Part shown: positions 1 to 12,500 of the stretch, in pieces | Position numbering within the stretch: position 1 is the first letter of the stretch | Layout: the number at the start of each line of letters is the position of its first letter | Source of the DNA: Eudorina sp. 2006-703-Eu-15 | Lineage: Eukaryota; Chlorophyta; Chlorophyceae; Chlamydomonadales; Volvocaceae | DNA length: 64,000 nt | Reading direction: 5' to 3' | Assembly: GCA_003117195.1 (NCBI GenBank) | Contig: BDSI01000059.1 | Span: 186,001 to 250,000 of the forward strand | The notes under the pieces: generated by a model | Told to the model about the DNA's origin: nothing | What the model saw: only the letters and a program-made list of their open reading frames with translations | Database searches by the model: none | Translations under genes and position numbers: made by a program

Positions 1-65
1 CACCCGTCTATTGACTTGCTCTCCCCCTTCTCCCCCTGCCCCTTCTCCCTCCCCCTCCTCCTCAC

Positions 66-3000
66 CTGCACCTGCGGGTCCTCCACCAGGAACTGAAACT
101 CCTGGTTCCACACGGGGGCCCGGTGGCGGCCGGGGTGACTGGTGTCGCCCTCGCGGCGGCTCTGGACCGCCTGGGGGACACGCGGGCAGGCGCGCCAGGG
201 TAGTACGGCGGGAGTTGGATACGGCGGGAGGTGGATATGGCGATTTGGCGGGCAAAGAGACAAGAAAGGCGGCCGGAGAGAGCTGCTATCTGTCAGAGCT
301 GTGTCAGAGCAAAGCTCCGGAGGGGGAGGGTCAGGAGAATGGGTCAGAAGACAGGGAACCCTCAATCGGTCTGGCTCGCGGCTCTGTCCATCAGCTACAT
401 GCTCCTCTCTTCCCCCCGTTGTCAATTGAGACAGCGAAGACAACTAAGACATGCTCCTCTCTTTCCCCCCCTCCGCCGCGCATCCATCCTGCCCAGCACC
501 CACCCCATCCCGCCTCACCTGATCCCCCAGCACCAGGCGGCAGTACGGGTTGCTCTGCCCCGGGAAGCCCCACACCGGCAGGTTCCGCGCCTCCCGCAGC
601 GTCACGCCGAGCTCCCCCTGCGCACAGGAAGCAAAACCAAGCAGGACGCGCAATAGGAGCGGAACAGAGAAGCGGGCCACTCAATACACGCGGCAACTGC
701 CCGCAGCCTCCTGCAGCTTTCGCCCGCGCCTGCAGCCGGGGATAGGTCTAAACATAATCCCGAGTTATCCCCCCGTCGAGTCCTCGCAATGTATCCCCCC
801 ACCCCCCCACACACGCCCATATCATCTACGTCGCCATCACCGTTCACGTCGAGAACTATTGTCGGTAATTCGGGTTCCGGGTGTCATCTGCTTCGGCCGC
901 CTGTTTCGCCTGAAACACTGGTCTGCGCTTCTTGCGGCGCAGTATCCTTTTATACACACACACACACACACACGGCGGGCGGGTTTCTTTTCTGAACACA
1001 CACACACACACACACGCGCCTGCCTGCTTAAATAACACACACACACACACACACACGTGCGCGGTCCTTGGTTTGGGTCGGGCGGGTCTCTTCTCTAAAC
1101 ACACACGCGCGCGGAACCCCCCCCCGGCTGTGTTTATCCGCACCTTGAAGGCCTCGGGCAGCGTCACCCCGCCGGCCGGAGTCTGCGGACCCAGCGGCAG
1201 CGCCGCCAGCAGCGCCGCCTCCACTGCGTCCGCCTGGAAGGGACAGGGCGGCGAGGGCAGAGGGCGGGGCGCGCAGGCATGGGGAGGCCAGAGTGAGAGA
1301 TGGCGCTCAGCCATGGCCCCGCGGGCAGCCGGACAGCCGACCTGATTCGTGTGAAAGAGAAAAGCATTGCACGCCAGCGGTTCTACTACCCCGTGATTGA
1401 CGAAGTGGGTGGCTGGGATAGCTTGCTGCGCGAGCGGAGTTCCGCTGCGGATTGATGGGTGGGTGGTATCGGAAAATCCTGTGGTTATGCAGGCTGCGCT
1501 GCGTCAGCGCGGGTGGGCGGCAGCACCGCGCCGTCACGCCCTCCGCATCCGTGCTGCCGTACCAACCCACCCCCAGCTTGCAAACCCCCAACTCACCCCA
1601 TGACACGCACCTGGCCCCTACCCAACCCCCAGCACCTGCCCCAGCACCTGCCCCGGCACCTGCCCCGGCACCTGCCCCAGCACCTGCCCCGGCACCTGCC
1701 CCAGCACCTGCCCCGGCACCTGCCCCACCTGCACCTGCCCAGCACCTGCCCCGGCACCTGCCCCAGCACCTGCCCCAGCACCTGCCAGCACCTGCCCCAC
1801 CTGCCCCAGCACCTGCCCCAGCACCTGCCCAGCACCTGCCCGGCACCTGCCCAGCACCTGCCCCGGCACCTGCCCCAGCACCTGCCCCGCACCTGCCCAG
1901 CACCTGCAGCACCTGCCCCGGCACCTGCCCCGGCACCTGCCCCAGCACCTGCCCCAGCACCTGCCCCGGCACCTGCCCCAGCACCTGCCCCGGCACCTGC
2001 CCCGGCACCTGCCCCAGCACCTGCCCCACCTGCCCCACCTGCCCCGCAGCACCTGCCCCACCTGCCCCCTGCACCTGCCCCACCTGCCCCACCTGCACCT
2101 GCACCTGCACCTGCCCCACCTGCCCCACCTGCCCCACTGCCCCGCACCTGCCCCGGCACCTGCCCCACCTGCCCGCACTGCTGCCCCACCTGCACCTGCC
2201 CCCCTGCACCTGCCCCGGCACCTGCCCCACCTGCCCACCTGCCCCACCTGCCCCAGCACCTGCCCCAGCACCTGCCCCGGCACCTGCCCCAGCACCTGCC
2301 CCGGCACCTGCCCCAGCACCTGCCCCGGCACCTGCCCCACCTGCCCACCTGCCCCGGCACCTGCCCCAGCACCTGCCCCACCTGCCCAGCACCTGCCCCG
2401 GCACCTGCCCCGGCACCTGCCCGGCACCTGCCCCACCTGCCCACCTGCCCGGCACCTGCCCCAGCACCTGCCCCGCACCTGCCCTTCTCCCCCAACACAA
2501 CACGCACGAACCCACCTGCAGCTCAGTTCATCCTCGCCCGCCAATCTGCTATACTGCCATTCTCCCTCCCCTCCCCCAACACACACACACACACACACTC
2601 ATCTGCAGCACCGTGGCTCGGCTCTCTTTTACTCACCTGCAGCACCGCGCTCGCCACCGCCCGCATGATGGTGTCCCGCCCCACCGCCGCCTCCGCGATG
2701 GTGGTCACCGAGGGCGGGATGTTGATCTCCAGGCGCTGCGGCAGCACCATCAGGCCCGGCAGGTCCACCGTGAGCAGCTTCCGCAGGTAGTTCTGCACCA
2801 CCGGCACGCGCATCAGCCGTACACGGTTGTACGGCGACAGCTGCACTTTGACGTTGGGCGGCCCCACGAAGGCGAGGCTGATGGTCCCGATCCACGGGCA
2901 CATGGGCGCCAGCCGCAGCTTGAGCCACATCTGGCACTCCAGGTCCAGGTCCGAGACTAGCACCGGCACCTTGAAGCGCCAGCGCCCCTCCCCCAGCTCC

Positions 3001-5400
3001 AGCATCAGCAGCATGCGTGCGCCGCCCGTGTAGCGCAGGTCCACGACGCCGTTGAGGTCCGAGTCCTGCTCCAGGGAGGGGGAGGGGGAGGCGAGGGCAT
3101 GGGACATTGGTGGACATAATCAAACCGGCATGCGAGGGAGAGGGCGGGGGAGGGACGTGGACGTGGCGATTCGGTAGGTATGTGACTGACCGCGTGGGTG
3201 CGTGCCAGAGCAAGGCAGGAAGAAGGAATCAGGGGATCCGTTGGGATACAGGCACTGCTGGCGGGAGGGGTGGCGAAGGGTGCATGGTATGCGGTGGCTG
3301 GCGGTGCAGGGCAAAGGGGTCCATCTCCGACCCCAACCGATTGTAAACAATCTTTCGATTGGACTACAGAACATGCTCTCCGCATATCAATGCGACCCCA
3401 GTGTCATGTTGGGCCCGCTTGCCGCACACCCCCACCCGCCCACCACCGCCACGGCAGTCCCGTCGCCATCCGCCCACCTTGCGGCTGTTCCTCCTCCGCA
3501 TGTTTGAAAAGTACGGCGCCTCGTGATCCAACGTCAGCTCCACCACCCGCAGCCGACACAGCCAGCGGGGCACCGACCCGTCCTTCACCTGGGCGAGCAG
3601 GGGGGCCAGGTCGGCGAGCGGCCGGGGTAGACATATGGAGGGCAGCGGGATCTAGGGGTGTGTGCGGTCATGGCGGAACCGCACGACACTGTGCTGCTGT
3701 CCGTTACTGCATCGCATTCCCACCCACTGAAACGCGCACCAACTACCTGGTTCTATGACTCTGGTAGATGTCCCCATCCATTTGGCCGCCCACCTAGCAG
3801 CCCAGAACCCATTTGCCAGCTCGAGCCCGCATTCGGAAGGAGTCAATGTGCAAACCCTGGCACCTCGCAGCACTATCCCGGTCCCAGCACCTCCAGGGAT
3901 ACTTGTCGGAACCACCCATGTCAGCCCATGGGTCGTCCTCTGATGATCCTTCGCCCGTATTGCCCGCTCACGATCAGTTTGGCGTCCGTTTGTTCAATCC
4001 TCCCTGCATTCCTCCATCGCTTGACCCCTCCGTTCCCACACCCAGGGACGCGTTCAGCTCACCAGGCTATCAAACACCGGCTGCAGCAAGTCGATGATCC
4101 AGCGCTCCAGCCCTCGTTGATACACCCGCCACACCTTCCGCCAGCACATATTGACCCACTCCACGCTCTCCCCGGGATCGGCCCCCGGCCCCGGCGGCGC
4201 CGGCAACTGCACGCTCCCTGGCATCCCCGGCCCCGCTGCTGCTGCTGCACTACCCGGGGCGGCTCCGGAGCTGCCGAGCGTGCCCGGCGCTGACCCCCCG
4301 GCCCCGACACCGTCCATTGTGCCTAGGGTACTGAGATTGGCCGGCAGGCTAAGCGAGCCCGGGAGGCCCGAATTTAAAATTGCTGATCTCCCCGACGCGC
4401 CTCCGCTGCCGTCCATGCCTGCTCCCCCGGTGCCGCCGCTCCCATCACCGCCCCCCGAGAAAGAACTCCGCCGGGTGCTGCCGCCCGCAACGGCGGCCGT
4501 GTCGGCAGCGCTGCGGCCATTGGGTCGCCGCGGACTGGCGCCGCCGCTGCCGGCGCCACCAGAGCCGTCGTGCTGGCCGCCGCCGCCGCCGCTGGTCGAG
4601 GCGTTGCTGCCGCTGCCGCGCCTGAAGTCCAGCAGCTCGACGAGCTGCTGCGCCCAACGCTGCCGCAGTAGCCAGCGGCCGACGAGCTGTAGCGCCACGG
4701 TCAGCAAGATCCCAAGAACCACACCGATGCCGCTCACCCTGAACGAGGAGGGGCAGGCGATAGGTATGCCGTTGGTGCACCTGTTGGCTTACTAATACGG
4801 AATGGGCACGGCCGGCACTGACGTGCAACAACGTGGACGCGTATAGTTGGGCTTGGGACTGAGACGTGTCGAAGGTGCCCTGAGACGTGTCGAAGGTACG
4901 ACACAAGCTTACGCAAGAGGCGAGCCCAAAGGCACAATGAAACGCACGGAGCTGATTTCGCGGTTCGAGTCTGCAGCCCCGGGCGTGACCCAAATCGGAA
5001 CTCGTCGAGACATTCCAGGAACACACATCAGCGAACCCGTCACCAGCCCCCACGCAGTTGCCCTATCGGCCGCAGGAGCGGGGCCAGCTGCGGTGCATAT
5101 AGGTTCCCGCACGCACCCGCCACGAGCATGCAGCTTGGTGGCCGACGCCACTGGTATGGGCGTCGGGACCAGGTGCTGCACCAGCTGCTGCGCGGCCTCC
5201 TCCTGCTGGTGGGTGCGGTGTTTTTGCTGATGCCGGGAGCGGAGCTGGTCAGGTTGCGGGACCTGGGAACCGGAATGCTGACGGTGGCCCTGATGTTGCC
5301 CCGCCGAGGAAGGCAGCAGCAGCTCCGCGTCTTGGGGCAGGGAACCCGGCACGGATTCATGGTCCGACCATGGTCCTGCGAGAATCTGTCCCATACGCAT
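66..5400 (-). CDS. SMP- and C2-domain protein, extended synaptotagmin/plant SYT-like (3' end outside window)
   Basis: Seven exons on the minus strand: 5400-5117, 4738-4063, 3588-3478, 3065-2637, 1233-1144, 617-519, 170-66. All junctions keep phase and give 598 residues before the window ends. A Gln-rich N-terminus is followed by a membrane segment (about 96-115, VSGIGVVLGILLTVALQLVG), a Gly/Ser/Ala-rich linker, an SMP lipid-transfer domain (about 285-495, starting ESVEWVNMCWRKVWRVYQRG), and the first part of a C2 domain (from about 505; GELGVTLREARNLPVWGF, then HRAPVWNQEFQFLVEDPQ). This is the order seen in plant synaptotagmins and extended synaptotagmins, which tether ER to plasma membrane and move glycerolipids. 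More C2 sequence should lie before position 1. The GTG at 4737 is not a start: it follows a clear acceptor. I join it to exon 5400-5117, whose ATG has an in-frame stop upstream. That first exon is the least certain. The intron at 1234-2636 holds a large minisatellite. Confidence 0.85.
951..1056. repeat. cluster of three (AC)n tracts in an intron
   Basis: AC-dinucleotide runs at about 954-973, 997-1015 and 1036-1056, with a family A copy between the first two (973-1000) and another just after the cluster (1070-1106). They lie in the SYT-like gene intron between exons 1233-1144 and 617-519. Confidence 0.9.
1070..1106 (-). repeat. dispersed repeat family A, near-consensus copy
   Basis: On the plus strand it reads GTTTGGGTCG, GGCGGGTCTC, TTCTCTAAAC and then ACACAC. 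The same string recurs in many introns and 3' regions here (see 14847, 15531, 29936, 33633, 41119, 42241, 48881). It lies about 38 nt downstream of the donor of exon 1233-1144 in gene sense. Confidence 0.8.
1620..2490. repeat. 12-bp minisatellite, CACCTGCCCCGG/CACCTGCCCCAG, about 870 bp
   Basis: Tandem units of CACCTGCCCCGG and CACCTGCCCCAG with shortened variants (CACCTGCC, CACCTGCCCAG) fill most of the intron between exons 3065-2637 and 1233-1144 of the SYT-like gene. In gene sense each unit reads GGGGCAGGTGC, so it repeats a string resembling a 5' splice site (CAG followed by GTGC). Long Pro/Ala ORFs on both strands here are translations of the repeat and not genes. Confidence 0.95.
3095..3140 (+). 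repeat. dispersed repeat family B, degenerate copy beside an exon
   Basis: Reads GGGCATGGGACATTGGTGGA, then CATAATCAAACC. It is about 30 nt from the exon boundary at 3065, on the acceptor side in gene sense. Compare the better copies at 32200, 38716 and 48758. Confidence 0.6.
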
Positions 5401-6535
5401 GTGAAGATCCAACCAGGCAGGACAGTGCTTTAGTCAACTGCAGAGTTGCCCTGTGCTCAACTTTCCGTTATGACCGTCAACAAAACCGTTAAAAAAGCGA
5501 GTCCTGCCCTTCCAAGGCATATAGCATCGCACTTCAACGCCAACTGGATGATGTGAGCCGTGTCTTCCGCGACAGGCACAACCAAACCTGTACATGGACG
5601 ACAGCAGGCGGCGCAACCTACTCGTAAGTCATCCAATCAGATTGTTTACCTCTGAGAAACCAATTGCCGCTGGCCGGCAGGTAAGGCGTCGCCGCAAGCA
5701 ACCAGTCTTCAGGCAATTGCTGCCACGCAGGCAAGCTGATGGCAGCTGCAAAGGCGTGACCTGCAATTTTATAATCCATTTCATACAAGCAGAAGAACCG
5801 AAACGCGGAACTCAGGTACAAGTTGGGGGCCAAGCTGACGCGATGCCCCGGGTAAGAGTCACAACCTCCACGATCTCCAAAGCTTCCATTTGCAAAGGGT
5901 TTGCCTTGTATACAAGTTATGCATATTACGTACCGTGCGCCTGAAGCCCTTCGCACAGCCCAGCGGACCCTGCGACCCCATCGGCACTCCGCTCCAACCG
6001 CCCTAGTCCAGGGCGAACGGTCTAACAAATATTTACGAACATGTCTCCCCTGAAGAAAGGTAGAAGGTGCGCAAATGCAGACCCCCGAGAATCACCTCCT
6101 GTCGCGTGTCAACCGAGGTGCAGTGAGTATGCAGGGACAAAATATTTGATATCGGGCAGAACGATGTTAATCAAATACAAGGTAGAGACTTGACGCCAAA
6201 GATTTTCTCTGTGACGATCCTCGAACGCGCTTGCATTCGCCGTACTGTCACTATCTTTGGTCTCTCTTTTGCCTTTTCCAAGTTCCACAAAATTAAGTCA
6301 GTATAATATTTATTGAGATTCACATTTATCCATATCACCCTGTCACAGTTGCAGGATTGCGCTGCAGAAAAGCAACTGTTGACCAGAACACGTCGGCTTA
6401 ATCAGTTGTTGGTGCTTCTTACGTATGTGAATCTCGGGGAACTAACTCAATTTCGCAAACTCGTGTCGGGGCCTTGGTCGACGTCGCGCGTACGGGTCAA
6501 CAGCAAACTAGTTTAAGCACACGCGGCTTTGCAAG
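5401..6535. promoter_or_regulatory. divergent intergenic region between SYT-like and PhoD-like genes
   Basis: 1135 bp separates the two start codons and should hold both 5' UTRs and promoters. It is visibly less G/C-rich than the exons. TATAATATTTATTG at 6302-6315 is A/T-rich, but I cannot assign it as a TATA box. A minus-strand ORF over 5618-6028 has no recognisable motif and I did not call it. No RNA gene or repeat was seen. Confidence 0.45.
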
Positions 6536-9500
6536 ATGTCGGCCAATGCTTCAAATCAGCCTGTCGCTGAGGGTGCAGAGGTTGGTTGCGCTGCGCTTGC
6601 CAGCAGGGTGTTGTGCTGTCCCGTCAAACGTGTCCGGGAAAGCTTGCTAAAGGAATGAATGGCCTTTGCCATGTTGGTATCAGCAATTTTAATTATGGGA
6701 CTCAAAAATGGGGCATGATTTCTCCTAGGAACTTATCGCGACAACAGCTGGCCGTTGGCGTTGTCCGACAGCGACTCTCTAAACCCGGCACCTAGCACAC
6801 TCTGCAGTTGGTCGCTTAATGGCTTGCCAGAACAGAATTTCCAGTCATCGGAGCACGCTGCCATCCGGCGTGCCACGTCGCTTGTCTCACAGCCACAACG
6901 CCCAGCATCACAAATGCAACCGCGCCTTCGCGCCAGCAACCATTTGCCAACCGGCGTCAGATGCCACCCTACCCCCCTCCAGGGCCCACCCGTGGTCCAA
7001 CAGCCCCGTTCCGGGTCCCCTGCACGTAACGGGAGCCGCAGGCCTCTCCGGACTCGCCCAACGCGAAAGCGCCGGCCACCCCCGAGGACATTGTGCTCCT
7101 GGACGTTAACCAGGCAGTGCCCAACGAAGGCACAGACCTCGCGAACACCTGCTGCGGCGTCCCGCTGCACGCGCCCCACACAGCCGGGCCTTTCCTGCGG
7201 TTCTGGGGCTTGGAGCGCGAGGCCGAGCCGACGGCAGGCGCCGGCAGCGGCGCAGCTGGGGCGGCGGAGGTTGCATCCTTGTGTTCACAGCCCAGCGTGT
7301 GGAAGGGCTCCGTGCTGCTGGTGACGCGGGTGAGGCTGCTTCTGAAGTGCGGATCCGGGTCCGCGAGCTTGAACTATATTGGGAAGGGCGGGATGTGGGG
7401 CGTGATCAAGCCTGCAAGACGAGCCCGCCGGGTAGTTGCGGAACTAGTTCCTGATTTGGGTCGGGACGTTGTCGGTATCCGGGTCGGGATCTGGGTCGGA
7501 GTCTGGACACAGAAGGGTCGTGTGGCAAGGCATCAGTCTGGAAATTGGACACCTCGTAGGCCGTGCGCTTAGGGGTGCTCACAAGACACCCGTCACCTCC
7601 GCTCGCCCTCTCCTTAACCCGAATCGACCTAGTCGACGCACCGCATTGTTGTCCGCGTGGCGGCTGCCAGGCACCGGTCGGGGAGGTGGTGGTGGAGCTG
7701 CAGGACGCGTCCGGGGCGCAGCAGCAGGTGCTGAATGCCGAGGAGCTGGACTCGTTTCGCGGCTGGAGGGCCCTCCGCTTTCGACTGAGGGTGCCCGTTG
7801 CGGAAGGGGACACCCAGGTGAGCGGGGTGGCGAAGCGAAGAAGGGGGGAGCCAGTCCGCCGAGACGAGGCCAGAGGCCAGGAAGGGTCTGGACTGCGAGC
7901 AGACGCGGCGAAGGACAGGGTGTAGTACCGTATGCAAAGAACAGGATGGTGCGAGTGAAAGAATTTGCGCTGGAAGCTGAGGCGACATGTCGTATGGACG
8001 AGATCACGAGAACGACCTCCACTCGCAGCCCGCCGCCATAGACGCCCGCACACTTCCGAGGCGCGCGCGCCCGGGCTCTACAGTGTTGCTGTGCCTCCGG
8101 TGCCCCCGTGCCTCCGCCCGCCCGCTCACTCCCGACGTTGAGGTGTTCTACGCGGTTACAGTGAGCGGCCAGGTGCTGCGGCCCAGCCGCGCCGAACGGT
8201 TCTCCTTCCACGTGCCAGGTGCGGCTGTTCGGGCAGGCAAGGGCCGGGCCAGCGGGGGCAGATGGCAGGGCGGTCAGGTGGCAGGAGTCGGGTCGGGTTG
8301 AGCCCAGAGGGAGGACTGTCGGTTGCGGCTGGCCCATGGGACGAATGTCCGACCAATAGATGGGGGTCGGAGTTAACGTACCCCCGCCGCGCCGCGCTGG
8401 TGGACCCCCACAGGCCGGAACAGCGCCGCCCACTGGGGCTTCTACAGCTGCTCGGGCTTCACCCCGGATGTTCCCAACGAGGACCGAGATGCCAAGTGGG
8501 GCGGCATCACGCCGCTGTGGCGGGACGTGATGGCAGTTCACAAGGAGGTGTGCGCGACAGGGCGGGGTAGTGTGAAAGCCATTCCTGTGTGTTTGGGGGG
8601 AAATTGCGCTGCGGCCGTGAGGGGGATTGTATATGCGATGTGTTTAGGGGGATGTGTTTAATGAGAAACCCGCCCAGAACCGCCCAAGCCCATACACATA
8701 CCAAAACCTGCGGGATGTGTTAAAAAGGAAACTGAAACTGCAGGATGTGTGTGTGTGCGCGTGTGTGTGTATCGTTACATATCTGCCGGGCCGATGCTGG
8801 CCGGGGGCGCTAACCCGCCCCATTCGGGAGACCGCCGAAGCACTCCTCTGATGAGGAGGGGCGTAGTGTGTGTATGTGTGCGAATTGGTCTCCCCATGGG
8901 CTCCAAGAGCTGCGCAGGAGCAGTAACCGACCTCGTCTCTGCCTGCCTCAACCTTCGCGGTGCGTGCCGTGCAGCGCCCGCTGCATTTGCTGGTCGGCGG
9001 CGGCGATCAGCTGTACTGCGACGACGTGTGGTCGGTGAGCAAGGCGGAGAGGGACCGCGCCCCAGTGCGGTCGGGGGAGGGGGGAGGAGAGGGGAGGGGT
9101 ATCGAATGTGCCATGAGGCAGGGTTTGCAGACCGCGCGGTGGGGAGGCGGGGCGGCTACGGGCAAGGGAAGGTGCGGGTATGGGCGGGTAAGTCCCGTCC
9201 AGTTGCCAACTGCAGCGGCAAACCTTACTTTGGCAAAGCCTACTTGTCTCCCAGCCGGCTTTGGATCCCTGGGCTCAAGGGGGGCTAGGGCGCCTGCTGC
9301 TGGTATTCGCGTAGTGGGAAACGGGTCCCCGCGTCTCTGGCCCGGTCTGGCCCCGCGGCAACAGTGGCGGTCAGTCCCCGCAGCCCCCTACCTTGGCGTG
9401 CTGCCTCCATGGTTGGGCACAGCGAGCGCGAATCCCCTGCTGCAGCGCGGAGCGCCCGCACCCGCCGCCACCCCACCCGCCGCCACCCTCGGCGCCCCCG

Positions 9501-12500
9501 ACCCGAACCGCTCCGCGCCCGTCTGAATACCGCAGCTGCCCGTCCTGAAGACCTTCCTGGACATGCACAACGAGACGGACGAGCAGCTGGAGGCCCGCTG
9601 CAACCTGGCGTTCAGCGACGGCATGAGGGACGCCGTGGACACCTACTACTTCCATCACTACGCCTGCCACTTCGCACAGGAGCACATCAGAGACGTGTAC
9701 GGGCTCGTACCGCAGGTCGGTGCTGCAGGGAGGAGAGGGGGATCGGAGAGGAGGGGTACAGCGTAATTAGAACACGGTGGACGTGTTCATACTGCGCGAC
9801 TGCCAGAGCAAAGGAGGGGAGGGAGCTCCAGCGCAACTAGACCGAGACAACCCGCCCCGCGACCAGTATCGGCCGCAGATGCGTTTGAGTACCTGCAAGG
9901 GCGGCAGGTCCGGAGCCTGCGGTGCAGGTCCGGAGCCTGTGGTGCGGGTCCGGAGCCTGTGGTGCGTTCGAGGAGTGCGCTGCTGGGGGCGGGTTGTAGA
10001 CTCGATCGGGAATTCAGTCAGGAAATCCCGGACGCGCAAACCCATCGGAAGGGATCGCAGGTGCAGCGCGGGGCTTCCAGGGGCGGGCGCTCGAGCGCGT
10101 GCCGCCGGTGCCCTCCTGGGTGCATCGCCCCCGCGCGCCGTGACACCGCGCGCGCTGCGCCTCTGCGGGTATACCCTGTAGCCTCGGCAACCCTCTCAAC
10201 CCTCCTTACCGCCGTGCGTTTGGGGCTCACCTGGGCTGGCCTCCCAGCTTCCCTGACCCAACGTGCCGCCGTCCCTTTCATACCCCGCCCCGGCTCCGCC
10301 CCCGCCCCATCAATACCCCGACCCTTAAATAACCCCTTCGCCTCCTTTATAAACCCCCACGCCGCCCCGACGGCCCCCGCCGCAGGTCATGTCCTGGGAC
10401 GACCACGACATCTTCGATGGCTGGGGCTCCTACCCGCCCTACCTGCAGCATTCGCGGGTGTTCCAGGGCATCTTCAAGCTGGCTCTGCGCTGGTACTGCG
10501 TCTTCCAGCAACACTGCACGTACGTACGGCTCCATGGCTGTGCCTGGCCGTGCCGTGCCGTGCCACCTTTTCCTTAAGGATTCCTTGGAATCCTTGGAGC
10601 CGCGCCTTAAGATCATGATATGTCAGGACGGGTCTGTGAGGTGCAGGCACGATGGGGGCGAGGGGGATGGCCGCGGCGCGCCAACGGCGCGTTTTGGGGT
10701 TTGTGGGATGTTTGAAGAAAGACCAGCCGAATAGATGGGGAGGTTTGAGGTAAGACCAGCCGAATAGATGGGGAGGTTTGAGGTAAGACCAGCCGAATAG
10801 ATGGGTATGGGTGGGCGGGCGTGGGTGTGGGTCCGGACGGGTGGGGTCGCCAACTGACACCCGCCCTCCTGATGTGGGTGTGGGACGTCGCGCGCGCAGG
10901 CCCGCGGAGAAGCCTCCCGTGGAGGTGTACGAGATCGGCAGTCGTACAGCAATCGTGGCGTGCGACATGCGCTCGCAGCGCTGCCCAGACGAGATCGTGC
11001 CCCTGGAGCACTACATGAGCCTCTCCCTGCTGTGCACCAAGCTGCCCAAGGTACGGCACACGTCCGTACATGTGTACGGAGGGTCTTGCGTCGTCTTGCC
11101 CTCTTGCCCCCTTCGAAGCGGTCGTGGCTGCGACTTGACGTGCTGCCATATCCCAGACTTCACACCCGGACTTGAGACCTGGCTCCCGGCACTGTTGGAG
11201 ATGTTGTTTGTCGATTCCCTGACGTTGGAAAGACCGATCCGCAGGCGGCGCAGCGGACCTGCCGCCTTGGAAGCCCGCCGCCGCCCCTACACGCCTGCCC
11301 GCTGCCAGCTGCTGCCCCTTGGATCGAGCGCTCTCCTGCAACCTGCTCACCTGCAACCACCCCCACCCCACCCCCGGTCGACCAATTTCCTACACCCCCA
11401 CCCCTCCCCTCCCAAGCGGATCTTCCGCCACACGTCCTGGTGATCCCATCCGCCCCCTGTCCTGCTGCTGGGGTTTTCGCCTCCCCCCACCCTGTCGTTA
11501 CATTCCCCTCCTAAGGCCTCCCCCCCCTCCCCCCATCATGCAGGGGATCCAACACGTCGTGTTTGTGAGCACCGTGCCCGTGGTGTACCCGCACGTCAAA
11601 GGCACGCGCACGGTGTTGGGGCTGCTGAAGAACGGAGTGACGCAGTGCCTGCTGGGCTCGCTGGGTGAGGCATGGGGCGGGGGTAGGAGTGCGGGGGCTT
11701 GGCGGGGAACGGGTCTGTCGGGTGCCACCTGGACTAGGGCGGCAGCCTGCCAGCATGGCGGCGGGGCATGCGGCGGACGAAGAGGAACGGGAGGAGGACG
11801 CGGCGTGAGCGAGTGAGTGCGACGGCCGGTAGGTGCACGACTGGCACCTTACGGACGACCTGCGGCATGCGGCGCCCCACCCCGCTCCGTCTCCTGTAAG
11901 GTGTACGGTATGCTCCGCTGTCTTCGGGCGCTGCAACCTGGCGTCGTGCCGAGCTGTCTCGTCGCACATGCCGCTCCCCGGCCCTGCTCCTAGCCAACCG
12001 CCCGGCTGCTCCTCCCCTCTCCCTCACCTCGCCCTCCCGTTTCCGTTTCCCTCGCGCGGCTGCCCTCCCAAAGGCGCCAAGCAGCTCAACCAATTCGGAG
12101 AGCCCGAGCTGATGGATGACCTGGATGACCATTGGTCGGCGCCCGAGTGAGTTGGTGTGGGGCGGCGGGGGGGGGAGTTCAGGGAGGCCGGGAGGAGGAC
12201 GGTGCGAGGCGGGCAGAGAGCGGGAGAGGGGGACGCGAGCGCGCCTAAGGTCGCCTACTCCAACTCCGCCATATGCCTGCCTGCCCACGTCCTGTACTCG
12301 TACTCATCCCCCCGCACCACCCGCCGCCCCCTCTTTTTAACCCCCTCCCCGCAGCCACCGCGAGGAGCGCCGCTTCCTGATCGAGAACCTGCAGATGCTG
12401 GCCAAGTACCGGAGCTGCCGGGTGACGCTGCTGTCGGGGGACGTGCACGTGGCCGGCGCGGGCCAACTGGTCAGCCACCCGCCGCCCCCGGAGGCCGAGC

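Noticed and set aside
1452..2960. Long plus-strand ORFs rich in Pro/Ala/Cys/Thr and minus-strand ORFs rich in Gly/Ala/Gln
   Set aside because: They are translations of the 12-bp minisatellite inside an intron. Neighbouring exons of the SYT-like gene are on the minus strand in another frame.
4735..4737. GTG at 4737 as start codon of the SYT-like protein
   Set aside because: It directly follows a pyrimidine-rich acceptor ending CAG, and joins in phase to an upstream exon that has an ATG.
8840..8865. CTGATGAG inside the family D element as a hammerhead ribozyme core
   Set aside because: There is no GAAA partner or three-stem arrangement, and the second copy lacks the CTGATGA string. It is simply the loop of the hairpin.
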